A DNA stretch of 8,439 bases from Proteiniphilum sp. (lineage in GTDB: Bacteria; Bacteroidota; Bacteroidia; Bacteroidales; Dysgonomonadaceae), in the NCBI GenBank assembly GCA_031284475.1, contig JAISZV010000190.1:1-8439 (forward strand). Direction: 5' to 3'. The translations under genes were made by a program, and so were the position numbers. Positions 1 to 6,964 of the stretch are shown here, in pieces. Each line of letters begins with the position of its first letter. Within the stretch, counting starts at the first letter, position 1. The notes under the pieces were generated by a model. The model was not told the origin of the DNA, made no database searches, and worked only from the letters and a program-made list of their open reading frames with translations.

Positions 1-2832
1 TCCCACTCGGTAATCTGCTTGGAAAGTTTGTACAGGGGAATTTGCAATATCGTCTTCCGACTCAAACAGCCCCAAGGCCTCCAAGCCCCATATCGTGTTA
101 ATAGGAAGTCCTATTTCGCTTAAATAAGGTTCTTGCTGGGCTGGTTCATTCTTGTCCAAAATTTTATTGGAAGCATACGTAAAATTAGCCCTTGCCGAAA
201 CAATCCAATCTTTGCTTAATGCTTTGTTATATTCCAAGGATATATCTACACCTTCATTGCGTACTTTTCCAAGATTGGCATAAGGCAAGGTGTTCCCCAA
301 CCCGGCAGAAGCCGGAAAAACCCGCCGCTGCATAAAAATGCCGCTTCGATCCTCCTTGAAAATATCCGTTATCAATGTTAAATCTCCAAACAGGCCAAGC
401 TCCACACCGGCATTATATTTTTTTCCAATCTCCCAGCCTGCATCTTCATTTCCTACAAGTAGAACGTTTGTTCCCCAACGGGTATTATCGAAATCGTATC
501 CGAAAGTGTACTCTAAGGAATTTAATTCGACATTCGTCAAATACGGGAACCGGCTATTCGTTTTGTCATTCCCTACTAGACCATAGGAGCTTCTGATCTT
601 CAGCAGGCTTATCGTATTTTTCAATGATTGGAAATACGGCTCGTTCGATATGACATATCCTAACGCAAAAGATGGAAAGAAGCCGAAGCGGTTGCCTTTT
701 TTAAAGTTTTCACTTCCATTGTAGCCAAAATTAAATTCGGCTAGGTAACGGCTGTCATAATTATACGTTAAACGTCCCGCCAGACCTTGTTCCCGTTGCG
801 GTAGCACATCTAACAGGTTATTCCCCGGAGAGTTATAGTTAAACTGTTTCTGGTGATAGAGCAACATTGCACTCACTTCGTGAATATCAGCAAAACTATT
901 GTTATATTCCAATGATGATTGAAGGTTTATACGGCGGTCACCATAACTGGAAGAGGACGTGCTTAATGCTGTTTGTCCCTCAGCCCCGATTGCTTCCACA
1001 TCGTACACATATCCTCCTTCGGAGTTCTGCTCCCAATTACCCAATTTGAAATAATAAGGTTGAAAATGACGGTTATGGTTTGTTTCCGAATAGTTATTAA
1101 AAGATACCAACGCTTTTAACGTTAGGCCTTTTAATAGAAAATCCAATTTCTGGTCTACATTGAAAACACCCAATACGGTCGTGGCAAACGTGCTTTTATA
1201 GCCGCGAACCAGTTCGGCATAAGGATTTGGGTAATGCCCCGTATTATAAGGTCCGTCGGTTGTGCCAAACATCGTGTAATCTTCGATGCCGGTACTCGGA
1301 AAAATAACCGGAAAAGCTGTAGGAGGGATAGACATTGTATAATAATATAAATTCTCGGTAGAATTATACGGGCCGTTATAATTCCGGAATATAGTATTTA
1401 ACTTCAATCCCATTGTTGTGGTAGGAGTGATGTTAGCAAAAACATTACTTTGCAAAATAGTTTTTAGGTTCTGAATATTTGTGTTGTAGTTATTTGCCTG
1501 ATTGTTTTTCAACAACCCGTTTTCGTTAAACAACCCGGCATTTAAAAAGTAGTTGATTTTTTTTCCACCTCCGGTTACATTGATGTTCACATTCTGGTTG
1601 AAAGTATGGTCCTTAAACAATTCTCCGTACCAATCCACATTAGGGAAGATATAAGGATCCAACTTGTTGGCCGTACCTTCAATCTGCTCTTGCGAAAACT
1701 TCGGGATGTAGCCGGCTGCGGTCGTACGCATTTTGTAGGCTTCGTTAAACATGTTCATGTAAGTGACCCCATCTACAATTTCCGGGCGCTGGGTATGCAT
1801 CGATAAGCCGGATTCCGCCCGGACATTGATATTCATCCTTTCGCTCTCTTTCCCTGTTTTGGTAGTCACAATCATTACTCCGTTAGCGCCCCGGGTGCCA
1901 TATAAAGCCGTTGCCGTTGCGTCTTTCAATAATGAGAATTGATCGATGGATTCCGCCGGTAATGAATTTAGAATGTCATAAGACACTTCAACTCCGTCAA
2001 CAATAATCAAAGGATCTGTACTTCCGGCAAAGGTGGATATACCCCGAATCCAGAAATTGGCCCCGTCCGCACCCGGCTCACCGGAACGCTGCACGGAAAT
2101 CACTCCGGCGATCTTGCCCGCAAAGGCCGATGTCAACGAACTGGAAGAGGTTTTTAGTTCGGACGGCCTTACCGTTTGTACGGCGCCGACGATACTCACT
2201 TTTTTCTGTTGGCCGAAACCGACTATCACCACCTCATCCAACGCTTGGGTATCTTCCTGCAAAACTACATCGATGGTGGTTTTTCCTGCTGTTGGTATTT
2301 CCTGCGACAGATACCCGATATAGGAGATATGAAGTACGGCGTCATTTTCCACGCTCAGTGAAAACTTTCCGTCAATGTCCGTTACCGTTCCGTTCGTAGT
2401 TCCTTTTTCTACAATATTAGCACCAATAATGGATTCACCACTTACATCCGTAATAATACCCGTGACAGTCTTTTTCTGTTGCCTGACATCCACCGTCTCC
2501 AACGCCGGTTTTTTCATAATATATACCTGCCGGCCGTCGATCTTGTAGGTGTTCTGCGTTCCGGCAAAAAGCATATCCAATACTTTTTCAATGGACGCAT
2601 CGCTTACCTGCAAAGTGACTTTCCGGTTGAGATCAACATCGTTGTTGTTATAGAAAAAGACCATGTCGCTGGTTTTCTCGATAACACGAAGTATCTCCCT
2701 GACCGATTTTCCGGTCTGGTGAATGGTGATGGCCTGTGCATTGGATTCCCAAAGGGAAAACAATTGTACAAAACAGACCATGACGATAATCTGGATTCCC
2801 TTTCTTCTGAACCCGAATTTGATTTTCTTCAT
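1..2832 (-). CDS. SusC/RagA-family TonB-dependent outer-membrane transporter with N-terminal STN domain (3' end outside window)
   Basis: The frame is open from ATG at 2832 to the left edge, giving 944 residues. Residues 1-34 look like a signal peptide (basic MKKIKFGFRRK, hydrophobic IIVMVCFVQLF, likely cleavage after AQA). Residues about 36-107 form an STN (secretin/TonB short N-terminal) domain. About 121-193 is a CarboxypepD_reg-like beta-sandwich (TGIITDVSGESIIGANI). A TonB-box-like DEVVIVGFGQQKK lies near 199-211, followed by the plug (about 212-325) with SusC signatures WIRGISTF, PLIIVDGVE and LYGTRGANGVMIVTTK. The rest is aromatic and Asn-rich barrel sequence. SusC proteins with STN are usually around 1,050-1,150 residues, so roughly 100-200 C-terminal residues are missing at the edge. 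It should import a ligand, typically an oligosaccharide captured by SusD, across the outer membrane using TonB energy. The STN domain and the fecR and sigma genes just upstream imply that it also signals. It starts 32 nt after fecR with no clear Shine-Dalgarno, so cotranscription is likely. Substrate unknown. Confidence 0.96.
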   Translation of the reverse strand, partial: MKKIKFGFRRKGIQIIVMVCFVQLFSLWESNAQAITIHQTGKSVREILRVIEKTSDMVFFYNNNDVDLNRKVTLQVSDASIEKVLDMLFAGTQNTYKIDGRQVYIMKKPALETVDVRQQKKTVTGIITDVSGESIIGANIVEKGTTNGTVTDIDGKFSLSVENDAVLHISYIGYLSQEIPTAGKTTIDVVLQEDTQALDEVVIVGFGQQKKVSIVGAVQTVRPSELKTSSSSLTSAFAGKIAGVISVQRSGEPGADGANFWIRGISTFAGSTDPLIIVDGVEVSYDILNSLPAESIDQFSLLKDATATALYGTRGANGVMIVTTKTGKESERMNINVRAESGLSMHTQRPEIVDGVTYMNMFNEAYKMRTTAAGYIPKFSQEQIEGTANKLDPYIFPNVDWYGELFKDHTFNQNVNINVTGGGKKINYFLNAGLFNENGLLKNNQANNYNTNIQNLKTILQSNVFANITPTTTMGLKLNTIFRNYNGPYNSTENLYYYTMSIPPTAFPVIFPSTGIEDYTMFGTTDGPYNTGHYPNPYAELVRGYKSTFATTVLGVFNVDQKLDFLLKGLTLKALVSFNNYSETNHNRHFQPYYFKLGNWEQNSEGGYVYDVEAIGAEGQTALSTSSSSYGDRRINLQSSLEYNNSFADIHEVSAMLLYHQKQFNYNSPGNNLLDVLPQREQGLAGRLTYNYDSRYLAEFNFGYNGSENFKKGNRFGFFPSFALGYVISNEPYFQSLKNTISLLKIRSSYGLVGNDKTNSRFPYLTNVELNSLEYTFGYDFDNTRWGTNVLLVGNEDAGWEIGKKYNAGVELGLFGDLTLITDIFKEDRSGIFMQRRVFPASAGLGNTLPYANLGKVRNEGVDISLEYNKALSKDWIVSARANFTYASNKILDKNEPAQQEPYLSEIGLPINTIWGLEALGLFESEDDIANSPVQTFQADYRVG

Positions 2833-2864
2833 GACATCGTAAATAAAAATGAATTAAACTGATA

Positions 2865-4070
2865 TTATTGATTGAACTGTATTTTGTATTCGTTGTCCTT
2901 TACCCCGAAATTAAACGAGGCGATTTGTGACAGGTTGTTGAGTAAACGGGAGAGGTCGTCTTTCAATTCCAACTTTCCTGAACAGAGGATTCCGGACAGT
3001 TGCGGCGGGAAAGTCATGGTTACATTGTAATAACGGGACAATTGCCGGAGAATACTCTCGATAGGCTCGTCCTGGAAAATATAAATGCCTTCGCGCCACG
3101 AAGTGTAAATTTCCGTATCAACGATCTCCACGCTGCTTCCCTGCCGGGTGTAGGTATAGGATTGGCTGGGCGCCAACCGCGTGTTCACGCCGTTTAACTT
3201 CACATCAACCGATCCGTTGATCAAAACAACCCTTTTCAATGCATCTTCCTTGTAGGCAGACACATTGAAAGAAGTGCCTAACACCTCGATATCCAATTTG
3301 TCCGTTTTAATCAGGAAAGGCTTGGACTCATCCCTTTGCACCTCGGCATATACTTCCCCGTCCACATAAATCTCCCGTTTATGATCAGGGAAAACAGCCG
3401 GATAGATCACGGTAGTGCCGGCATTTATCCATAAAGAAGTCCCATCGGCCAATGTTAAGGAGGCCCGTTTACCATAGGGTACGCACAATTGATTATATAT
3501 TGGTTCAGCTGCGGGCAGAGTAACAGTCTCTGAACTTACCGCCTCATTATTCACGATGAACGATCCCGTACTATCGTACTTTATCGCCGCTTCTTTTCCT
3601 TCGATCTTAACCTGCCTCCCTTCGGTAACAATGCGTATATCGCCCTGATTTTTCTGTTGATAGAGAGATTGAATCTGGACATAATCGACCTCCTGATTAT
3701 GATCATGATACGAATGATCTTTCCTGAAAAGAAAAGTGAAAGATATACCGATGATGATTATGCTACAGGCGGCAATAGCCAGATACCTGTACAGAGGTAC
3801 TTGCTTACGCCTATTGTTGATCAATCTCTGGGTTGTATTGATCCGTTCCCACAGCCGTTCTTTCCGCTCTCGAGGTACCTCGTACCGACTCTTCCGGATG
3901 ATATCCAACAGCATATTAGCGGAAATGAATTCATTGAGATCGATCTGCTTCCGGTCGATGAGCTCCGACCAGAAGCGTTCGCTCTCCCTAGTGGGAGAAA
4001 TCATAGACTCGATGAAGAAATCGTCGTCGAGAAAATCAATGTCTTTATAGTTGGTATAGTCTGTTTGCAT
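2865..4070 (-). CDS. FecR-family anti-sigma factor (DUF4974-type C-terminus)
   Basis: The 401-residue protein has the classic single-pass layout. A cytoplasmic N-terminal part (about 1-92, acidic start then Arg/Lys-rich) should bind the sigma factor. One membrane helix lies at about 95-115 (LAIAACSIIIIGISFTFLF). The periplasmic part contains a FecR domain at about 194-292, with the typical pieces VPYGKRASLTLADGTSLWIN, VDGEVYAEV, PFLIKT and VLGTSFNVSAY. A C-terminal DUF4974-like segment at about 328-400 (YIFQDEPIESILRQLSRYYNV) resembles an STN fold. Proteins of this type hold an ECF sigma factor inactive until a TonB-dependent receptor's STN domain signals ligand binding. Here the sigma gene lies 40 nt upstream and the STN-bearing SusC gene 32 nt downstream, on the same strand, so the three form a likely operon. 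I saw no damage. The length is normal for Bacteroidetes FecR proteins (about 330-400 residues). Confidence 0.95.
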   Translation of the reverse strand: MQTDYTNYKDIDFLDDDFFIESMISPTRESERFWSELIDRKQIDLNEFISANMLLDIIRKSRYEVPRERKERLWERINTTQRLINNRRKQVPLYRYLAIAACSIIIIGISFTFLFRKDHSYHDHNQEVDYVQIQSLYQQKNQGDIRIVTEGRQVKIEGKEAAIKYDSTGSFIVNNEAVSSETVTLPAAEPIYNQLCVPYGKRASLTLADGTSLWINAGTTVIYPAVFPDHKREIYVDGEVYAEVQRDESKPFLIKTDKLDIEVLGTSFNVSAYKEDALKRVVLINGSVDVKLNGVNTRLAPSQSYTYTRQGSSVEIVDTEIYTSWREGIYIFQDEPIESILRQLSRYYNVTMTFPPQLSGILCSGKLELKDDLSRLLNNLSQIASFNFGVKDNEYKIQFNQ

Positions 4071-4110
4071 TTCTTATCTGTAAACTTTATTTATTTGATA
4101 GCCCTTTATG

Positions 4111-4704
4111 CTAATCAGCATTCGGGGAAGATGAAACATTTTTATTCCGAATCCTGGAAACAGCCCTGTGTATCAGCATTTTGACCGACTGGTAATGAAT
4201 CTGCATTATTTCCGATATCTCGTCATAAGAAAGTCCTTCGATAAAACGTAGATGAACGGCCTCCCGCTGATGCCGGGTCAGACCTGACAACAAGCGTTTG
4301 ACCAGCCTTTTCTTATCGTTTTCTTCCTCTTTTTCAATCCATAGGTCTTGGCTGTTTTTTTCAGCAAACAAGTCTGACACATCATTCATATCTTCCACAT
4401 AGCGTTTGTTGCCTTGCAATAAAAATAAAAGCCGGTGACGGAATGCTGCCTTGAGATAGTGCTGTAAATTGGAGATACGGGCGAACCGCTTCTCATTTGT
4501 ATAGATATCGATAAATACATCATGGATCGCATCTTCTACCAGACCCATATCGGAATGGAACGTTAAACCATAAGCATACAGGCTGTCCGCATACGTTTTA
4601 TATATAAACGCGAGCAGGTCTTCGTTTCCGTCATACGCTACATCCTGGTCTGACCGGCCCGGTATGGCCTTCTTTTCTTTCATTCTTTTCAAATCTATCT
4701 CCAT
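4111..4704 (-). CDS. ECF-family RNA polymerase sigma factor (FecI-like, Bacteroidetes type)
   Basis: The 197-residue protein has the two-domain ECF architecture. Sigma region 2 spans about residues 30-96 and includes the core-binding and -10-recognition helix VEDAIHDVFIDIYTN. An acidic linker follows at about 100-132. Sigma region 4 spans about 135-186 (LSGLTRHQREAVHLRFIEGLSYDEISEIM, then helix-turn-helix residues HYQSVKMLIHRAVSRIR) and should contact the -35 element. Region 3 is absent, as expected for ECF factors. The gene heads the sigma/anti-sigma/SusC cluster and should direct transcription of the transporter locus once FecR lets it act. I used ATG at 4704; an in-frame ATG at 4683 (residue 8) is also possible and no strong ribosome-binding site decides between them. 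The short C-terminal tail (SSSPNAD) has no recognised role. Its target promoter cannot be defined from this window. Confidence 0.95.
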   Translation of the reverse strand: MEIDLKRMKEKKAIPGRSDQDVAYDGNEDLLAFIYKTYADSLYAYGLTFHSDMGLVEDAIHDVFIDIYTNEKRFARISNLQHYLKAAFRHRLLFLLQGNKRYVEDMNDVSDLFAEKNSQDLWIEKEEENDKKRLVKRLLSGLTRHQREAVHLRFIEGLSYDEISEIMQIHYQSVKMLIHRAVSRIRNKNVSSSPNAD

Positions 4705-4880
4705 GACATTGATTTTGAAAAAATATCGTAAAAATAGTTATTCATATATAAGGGATAAATAATGAAAAAAAGTATACATATCTTTCGTTAAAAATACATA
4801 AATCAGACATCCCCAATTTATCGTATCTCAATATTTACGCTTATGTTCAAAATAGAATCCAGGACTATCGTCTTGCGGAT
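4705..4880. other. AT-rich intergenic region upstream of the ECF sigma gene; no recognisable gene
   Basis: This stretch is strongly AT-rich and should contain the promoter and leader of the minus-strand sigma gene. A plus-strand frame is open from 4752 into the antitoxin remnant, but it has no ATG before 4890. Its translated residues match nothing I recognise, so the N-terminus of the antitoxin appears lost or decayed beyond recognition here. Confidence 0.6.
4789..4816 (-). promoter_or_regulatory. Possible Bacteroidetes-type housekeeping promoter of the sigma operon (weak)
   Basis: On the minus strand, TATTTTTA (4796 down to 4789) matches the Bacteroides -7 consensus TAnnTTTG at all but the last position. 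A TTG (4816-4814) lies 17 nt upstream of it. The usual spacing to the -33 TTTG element is about 19-21 nt, so this is short. It would leave a leader of about 80 nt before the ATG at 4704. In an AT-rich region such a match can occur by chance. Confidence 0.22.
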
Positions 4881-4995
4881 TTCCCCAAAATGCCGGTTAT
4901 AGATCGCAAATTAGGCGTGTTGGACGGAAAAACCAAAATCGTGTTTGCCGATGATTTTGAAATTGACCACAGAAGAATTGATTTCGCTGCAATGA
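4881..4995 (+). pseudogene. Remnant of a VapB-like antitoxin (C-terminal tail, frameshifted)
   Basis: Residues read from 4881 (RKLGVLDGKTKIVFADDFEI) resemble the toxin-binding tail of small antitoxins that precede PIN toxins, where a (K/R)(L/F)G-L-G-K segment is followed by a DDF motif. After GAA ATT (4959-4964) an apparent extra G at 4965 shifts the frame. Resuming at 4966 gives TTEELISLQ and a TGA at 4993-4995. That is a natural ending, and it restores a 4-nt ATGA overlap with the toxin start at 4992, as expected of an intact antitoxin-toxin pair. No antitoxin N-terminus or start codon is recognisable upstream. As the sequence stands, the insertion makes the tail read straight into the toxin frame. 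A functional antitoxin is therefore unlikely unless 4965 is a sequencing error and the start lies further upstream. The exact family is inferred from motif resemblance only. Confidence 0.6.
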
Positions 4996-5392
4996 AACGG
5001 TTGATGTTGGATATCCACGCGTTGTTATGGGCAATCGGTAAAAGCGATGCGTTGCCGCCTCAAACGATAGAATATATAAAAGACGGCAAAAATGACGTTT
5101 TTGTCAGTGCGGTATCTTTGTGGGAGATAGCCTCAAATACCATTTGGGCAAGTTGTCCTTGAATTTCAATGTACAAGATATTCCGAAGTATTGCAATCAA
5201 ATGAGATTCTCCTTAATACCTTTACTTCCGTTGGAAACGTTGGGTAGTTTGAATTTACCGTGGAAAGAAAATCACAAAGACCTTTTCGATCGAATGCTGG
5301 TTTATCTGTGTATCAGTCAAAACATCACTTTAACCGGTAAAGATAACAAAATGAGATTATATAAAGAAGACGGATTAGATTACATTTGGTAA
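4992..5392 (+). pseudogene. vapC: PIN-domain (VapC-family) toxin disrupted by a 1-nt frameshift
   Basis: From ATG at 4992 the product begins MKRLMLDIHALLWAIGKSD and continues to VFVSAVSLWEIA, standard PIN-toxin sequence. The frame then runs to a premature TGA at 5160-5162. The missing half is in another frame from about 5133, starting LKYHLGKLSLNFN and ending EDGLDYIW before TAA at 5390-5392. Restoring one base near 5130-5133 joins the halves into a protein of about 133 residues, normal for VapC. The repaired protein would keep the expected acidic active-site residues: Asp in LMLDIHALLW, Glu in SLWEI, Asp in HKDLFDR and Asp in TGKDNK. VapC proteins are Mg-dependent RNases that cut tRNA or rRNA and are neutralised by the antitoxin encoded just upstream. 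I saw no obvious slippery heptamer at the junction, so programmed frameshifting is unlikely. It is either a true pseudogene or a sequencing error. It runs opposite to all neighbouring genes. Confidence 0.82.
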
Positions 5393-5430
5393 TTTCCACA
5401 ATTCTTCTTGTCCGATAGAAAATACTTACA

Positions 5431-5461
5431 CTCCTTAGGCGAAAGGAGAAAAATAGTTTTT
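5431..5461 (+). terminator. Possible terminator after the toxin remnant
   Basis: CTCCTT (5431-5436) and AAGGAG (5443-5448) form a perfect 6-bp stem with a 6-nt loop. Eight bases later comes a run of five T (5457-5461). It lies 38 nt past the toxin stop codon, in the gap where the plus-strand remnant and the minus-strand DJ-1 gene converge. The distance between stem and T-run makes it weak as a classical terminator. A second small hairpin (TTTGT/ACAAA, 5468-5480) follows and might serve the opposite strand. Confidence 0.35.
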
Positions 5462-5521
5462 ATTAGCTTTGTGAAACAAAATCAGTTGTATGAGGGCAGA
5501 AAATGATGGCTATTGCGAAAA

Positions 5522-6067
5522 TTACAATAGCAGGCCGTTTTGTACTTCCTGTCGCGTTTTGAGGCCGGCGATCCGTTCTACCAGCCTTAATGCAAAATCG
5601 AAAGCCAGTCCGGGGCCTCTACCTGTTGTGATATTACCGTCGGCCACTACATTTTCATCCGTTGTCTGCGCGCCTGTCAGTTCGGCTTCAAATCCGGGAT
5701 AGCAGGTCGCCCGTTTATCCTTGAGCAGGCCGAGTCCTCCCAGCACCATGGGTGCGGCGCAGATGGCCGCGATCTGTTTCCCTTCCCCGTTGAATTTTGT
5801 GATCAGTTTTTTCAACCCTTCGTGTTCATTGAGGTGTTTTGCTCCCGGCATTCCGCCCGGCAGGACTAATACTTCTACTTCCGAAAAATCGGCTTCCTGA
5901 AAGAGTTTATCTGCGATCACAGGCACATTATGCGCGCCGCTCACGGTCTTCGTGTCCGAAACGGATATGGTTTCAACCGGTATCTGCGCTCTTCTTAAAA
6001 TATCTACGGTGGCGAGCGCTTCAATTTCTTCAAAACCGTTTGCCAAAAAGAGGGCTACTTTCTTCAT
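5522..6067 (-). CDS. DJ-1/PfpI-family protein (ThiJ/YajL-like)
   Basis: The 181-residue protein has the length and all landmarks of the DJ-1/ThiJ group. KKVALFLANGFEEIEA at the N-terminus supplies the conserved Glu (Glu16, matching human DJ-1 Glu18). VLVLPGGMPGA is present at about 67-76. The nucleophile elbow AAICAAP places the reactive Cys at residue 103, and TTGRGPG lies at about 147-153. The position next to the active site reads ATCYPG, with Tyr where human DJ-1 has His, a form I associate with bacterial members. Reported roles of the family include redox and methylglyoxal protection, glyoxalase III-like activity and a debated deglycase activity; sequence cannot choose among them. It is probably cytoplasmic because no signal peptide is seen. 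It follows the tonB-like gene by 82 nt on the same strand and may be read through from that operon. An AT-rich palindrome sits just before its start. Confidence 0.94.
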   Translation of the reverse strand: MKKVALFLANGFEEIEALATVDILRRAQIPVETISVSDTKTVSGAHNVPVIADKLFQEADFSEVEVLVLPGGMPGAKHLNEHEGLKKLITKFNGEGKQIAAICAAPMVLGGLGLLKDKRATCYPGFEAELTGAQTTDENVVADGNITTGRGPGLAFDFALRLVERIAGLKTRQEVQNGLLL

Positions 6068-6076
6068 AATTGCAGC

Positions 6077-6089
6077 GTTTTAGTAAAAC
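6077..6089. repeat. 13-nt palindrome upstream of the DJ-1-family gene
   Basis: GTTTTA-G-TAAAAC is a perfect 6+1+6 palindrome whose edge lies 9 nt from the ATG at 6067, where a ribosome-binding site would normally sit. It could be an operator for a redox- or stress-responsive regulator, or a chance AT-rich palindrome. A 1-nt loop makes it a poor RNA hairpin unless the inner pairs open. Confidence 0.3.
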
Positions 6090-6149
6090 TTAAAAATACT
6101 TTTCTATGTTTGGAGTATAGCTTGTTTGTAGGGATCCTCCTGCGTATTT

Positions 6150-6923
6150 TCAGTTGAGATTAAACCGATAAGTAATGGTTCCCTGCTGGTTGTTGGTAGC
6201 GTTGATTGCGTTGAATTTAGTAGTTCGCGCGGCGCGTAACGCTTCGTTCCGCAGGGCGGTGCTGGGAGTATTTGTCCCGCGTCCGATCTCCGCATGGATC
6301 ACATTGCCGGCAGGATCCACTGTGATATTAACAACCACCGTACCGTAATCGTTCACGGTGTAGCGGGGTTGGGCGAGCCCGCCGCTTCCGAGACTACGTC
6401 CTCCCAGGTCGTAGGAACCTATTCCGCCGGTACCGGTAGGAGAACCCTGTGTGGCGTTTCCTGTGGAAACTCCTTGCGTATCATCGCCTTCCGTATTTCC
6501 CCGGCTGCCTGTACTTTCCCCGAAGAGGCCGGCCATCTGCCGGTTGATCTCGCGTTTGCGTGCTTCCTTTTCACGCAGGTGCCGTTCCGCCTCTTCCTGT
6601 GCCTTGCGTTCCGCCTCCAGTTGCGCCCTGCGCCGTTCTTCTTCGCGTTCCGCTTCCACGTCGATGGTCGGTTCCGTCGTTTGGGCGATCAACGGTTCTT
6701 CGGGAGAATAAGGGGGGACTTCAGGTATGGGCGTCACTTCAGTCATACGCGGTTCAGCCATACCGGAAGCATCTTCGGCGGCGCCGAACATCACCGGTAT
6801 TCCTTCCGGTTCCTCAAGCGGCGAATCCATAGTGAAATAAGAAAACAAGAGAATGAGCAAGAGCAATATCGCGAAGACGATTGTTCCGGCAATTCCACCT
6901 ATTTTTTCTCCGGTAATCTGCAT
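6150..6923 (-). CDS. tonB: TonB/TolA-like energy-transducing protein
   Basis: The 257-residue protein is anchored by one N-terminal membrane helix (about 10-31, IAGTIVFAILLLLILLFSYF). A periplasmic segment rich in Pro and Glu follows (about 35-88). Next is a highly charged stretch, probably a long helix or coiled coil (about 89-128, rich in Glu, Arg, Ala, with REEERRRAQLEAERKAQEEAE). A flexible Gly/Ser/Thr linker spans about 132-185. The C-terminal domain (about 186-257: YGTVVVNITVDPAGNVIHAEIG, ALRNEALRAARTTKFNAI, GTITYRFNLN) is TonB_C-like. The protein should carry proton-motive energy from the ExbB/ExbD motor to outer-membrane receptors such as SusC-family proteins. The charged helix is more TolA-like, so a role in envelope constriction is possible; no tolB or pal gene is visible here. 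It lies 41 nt after exbD with purine-rich motifs in the gap, and is clearly in the same operon. The start at 6923 puts the membrane helix correctly near the N-terminus. Confidence 0.9.
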   Translation of the reverse strand: MQITGEKIGGIAGTIVFAILLLLILLFSYFTMDSPLEEPEGIPVMFGAAEDASGMAEPRMTEVTPIPEVPPYSPEEPLIAQTTEPTIDVEAEREEERRRAQLEAERKAQEEAERHLREKEARKREINRQMAGLFGESTGSRGNTEGDDTQGVSTGNATQGSPTGTGGIGSYDLGGRSLGSGGLAQPRYTVNDYGTVVVNITVDPAGNVIHAEIGRGTNTPSTALRNEALRAARTTKFNAINATNNQQGTITYRFNLN

Positions 6924-6925
6924 TT

Positions 6926-6957
6926 TCCTGTTTCCTTTAATCCTTTATTCCTTAGTA
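6926..6957 (-). repeat. Repeated GGA-cored motifs (about 8-nt period) before tonB, including its likely ribosome-binding site
   Basis: On the coding strand four GGA cores, three of them within AAGGA, occur at 6951-6949, 6943-6941, 6935-6933 and 6928-6926, spaced 8, 8 and 7 nt apart. The AAAGGA at 6938-6933 lies 9 nt from the ATG at 6923 and is a reasonable Shine-Dalgarno. The other copies look like duplicated or decoy sites. Such a purine-rich leader is unlike the weak leaders of the sigma, fecR and susC genes in this window. Confidence 0.5.
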
Positions 6958-6964
6958 ATAAGTT

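Noticed and set aside
2479..2862. A 127-codon plus-strand open frame opposite the SusC N-terminus
   Set aside because: It covers the signal peptide, STN and carboxypeptidase-like segments of the transporter, which are convincing on the minus strand. The plus-strand protein has no family resemblance.
3657..4184. A 175-codon plus-strand open frame opposite fecR
   Set aside because: It lies almost wholly within the FecR coding region and has no recognisable domains or start signals. The FecR frame has clear domain motifs throughout.
5120..5392. A separate small gene starting at GTG 5120
   Set aside because: Its sequence is the continuation of the PIN domain begun at 4992. The GTG sits inside the SLWEI motif in the wrong frame, so this is the second half of a frameshifted toxin, not an independent gene.
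5464..5471. TAGCTTTG, a perfect match to the Bacteroides -7 consensus on the plus strand
   Set aside because: No TTG lies at the right distance upstream and no plus-strand gene follows; it would only read antisense into the DJ-1-family gene.
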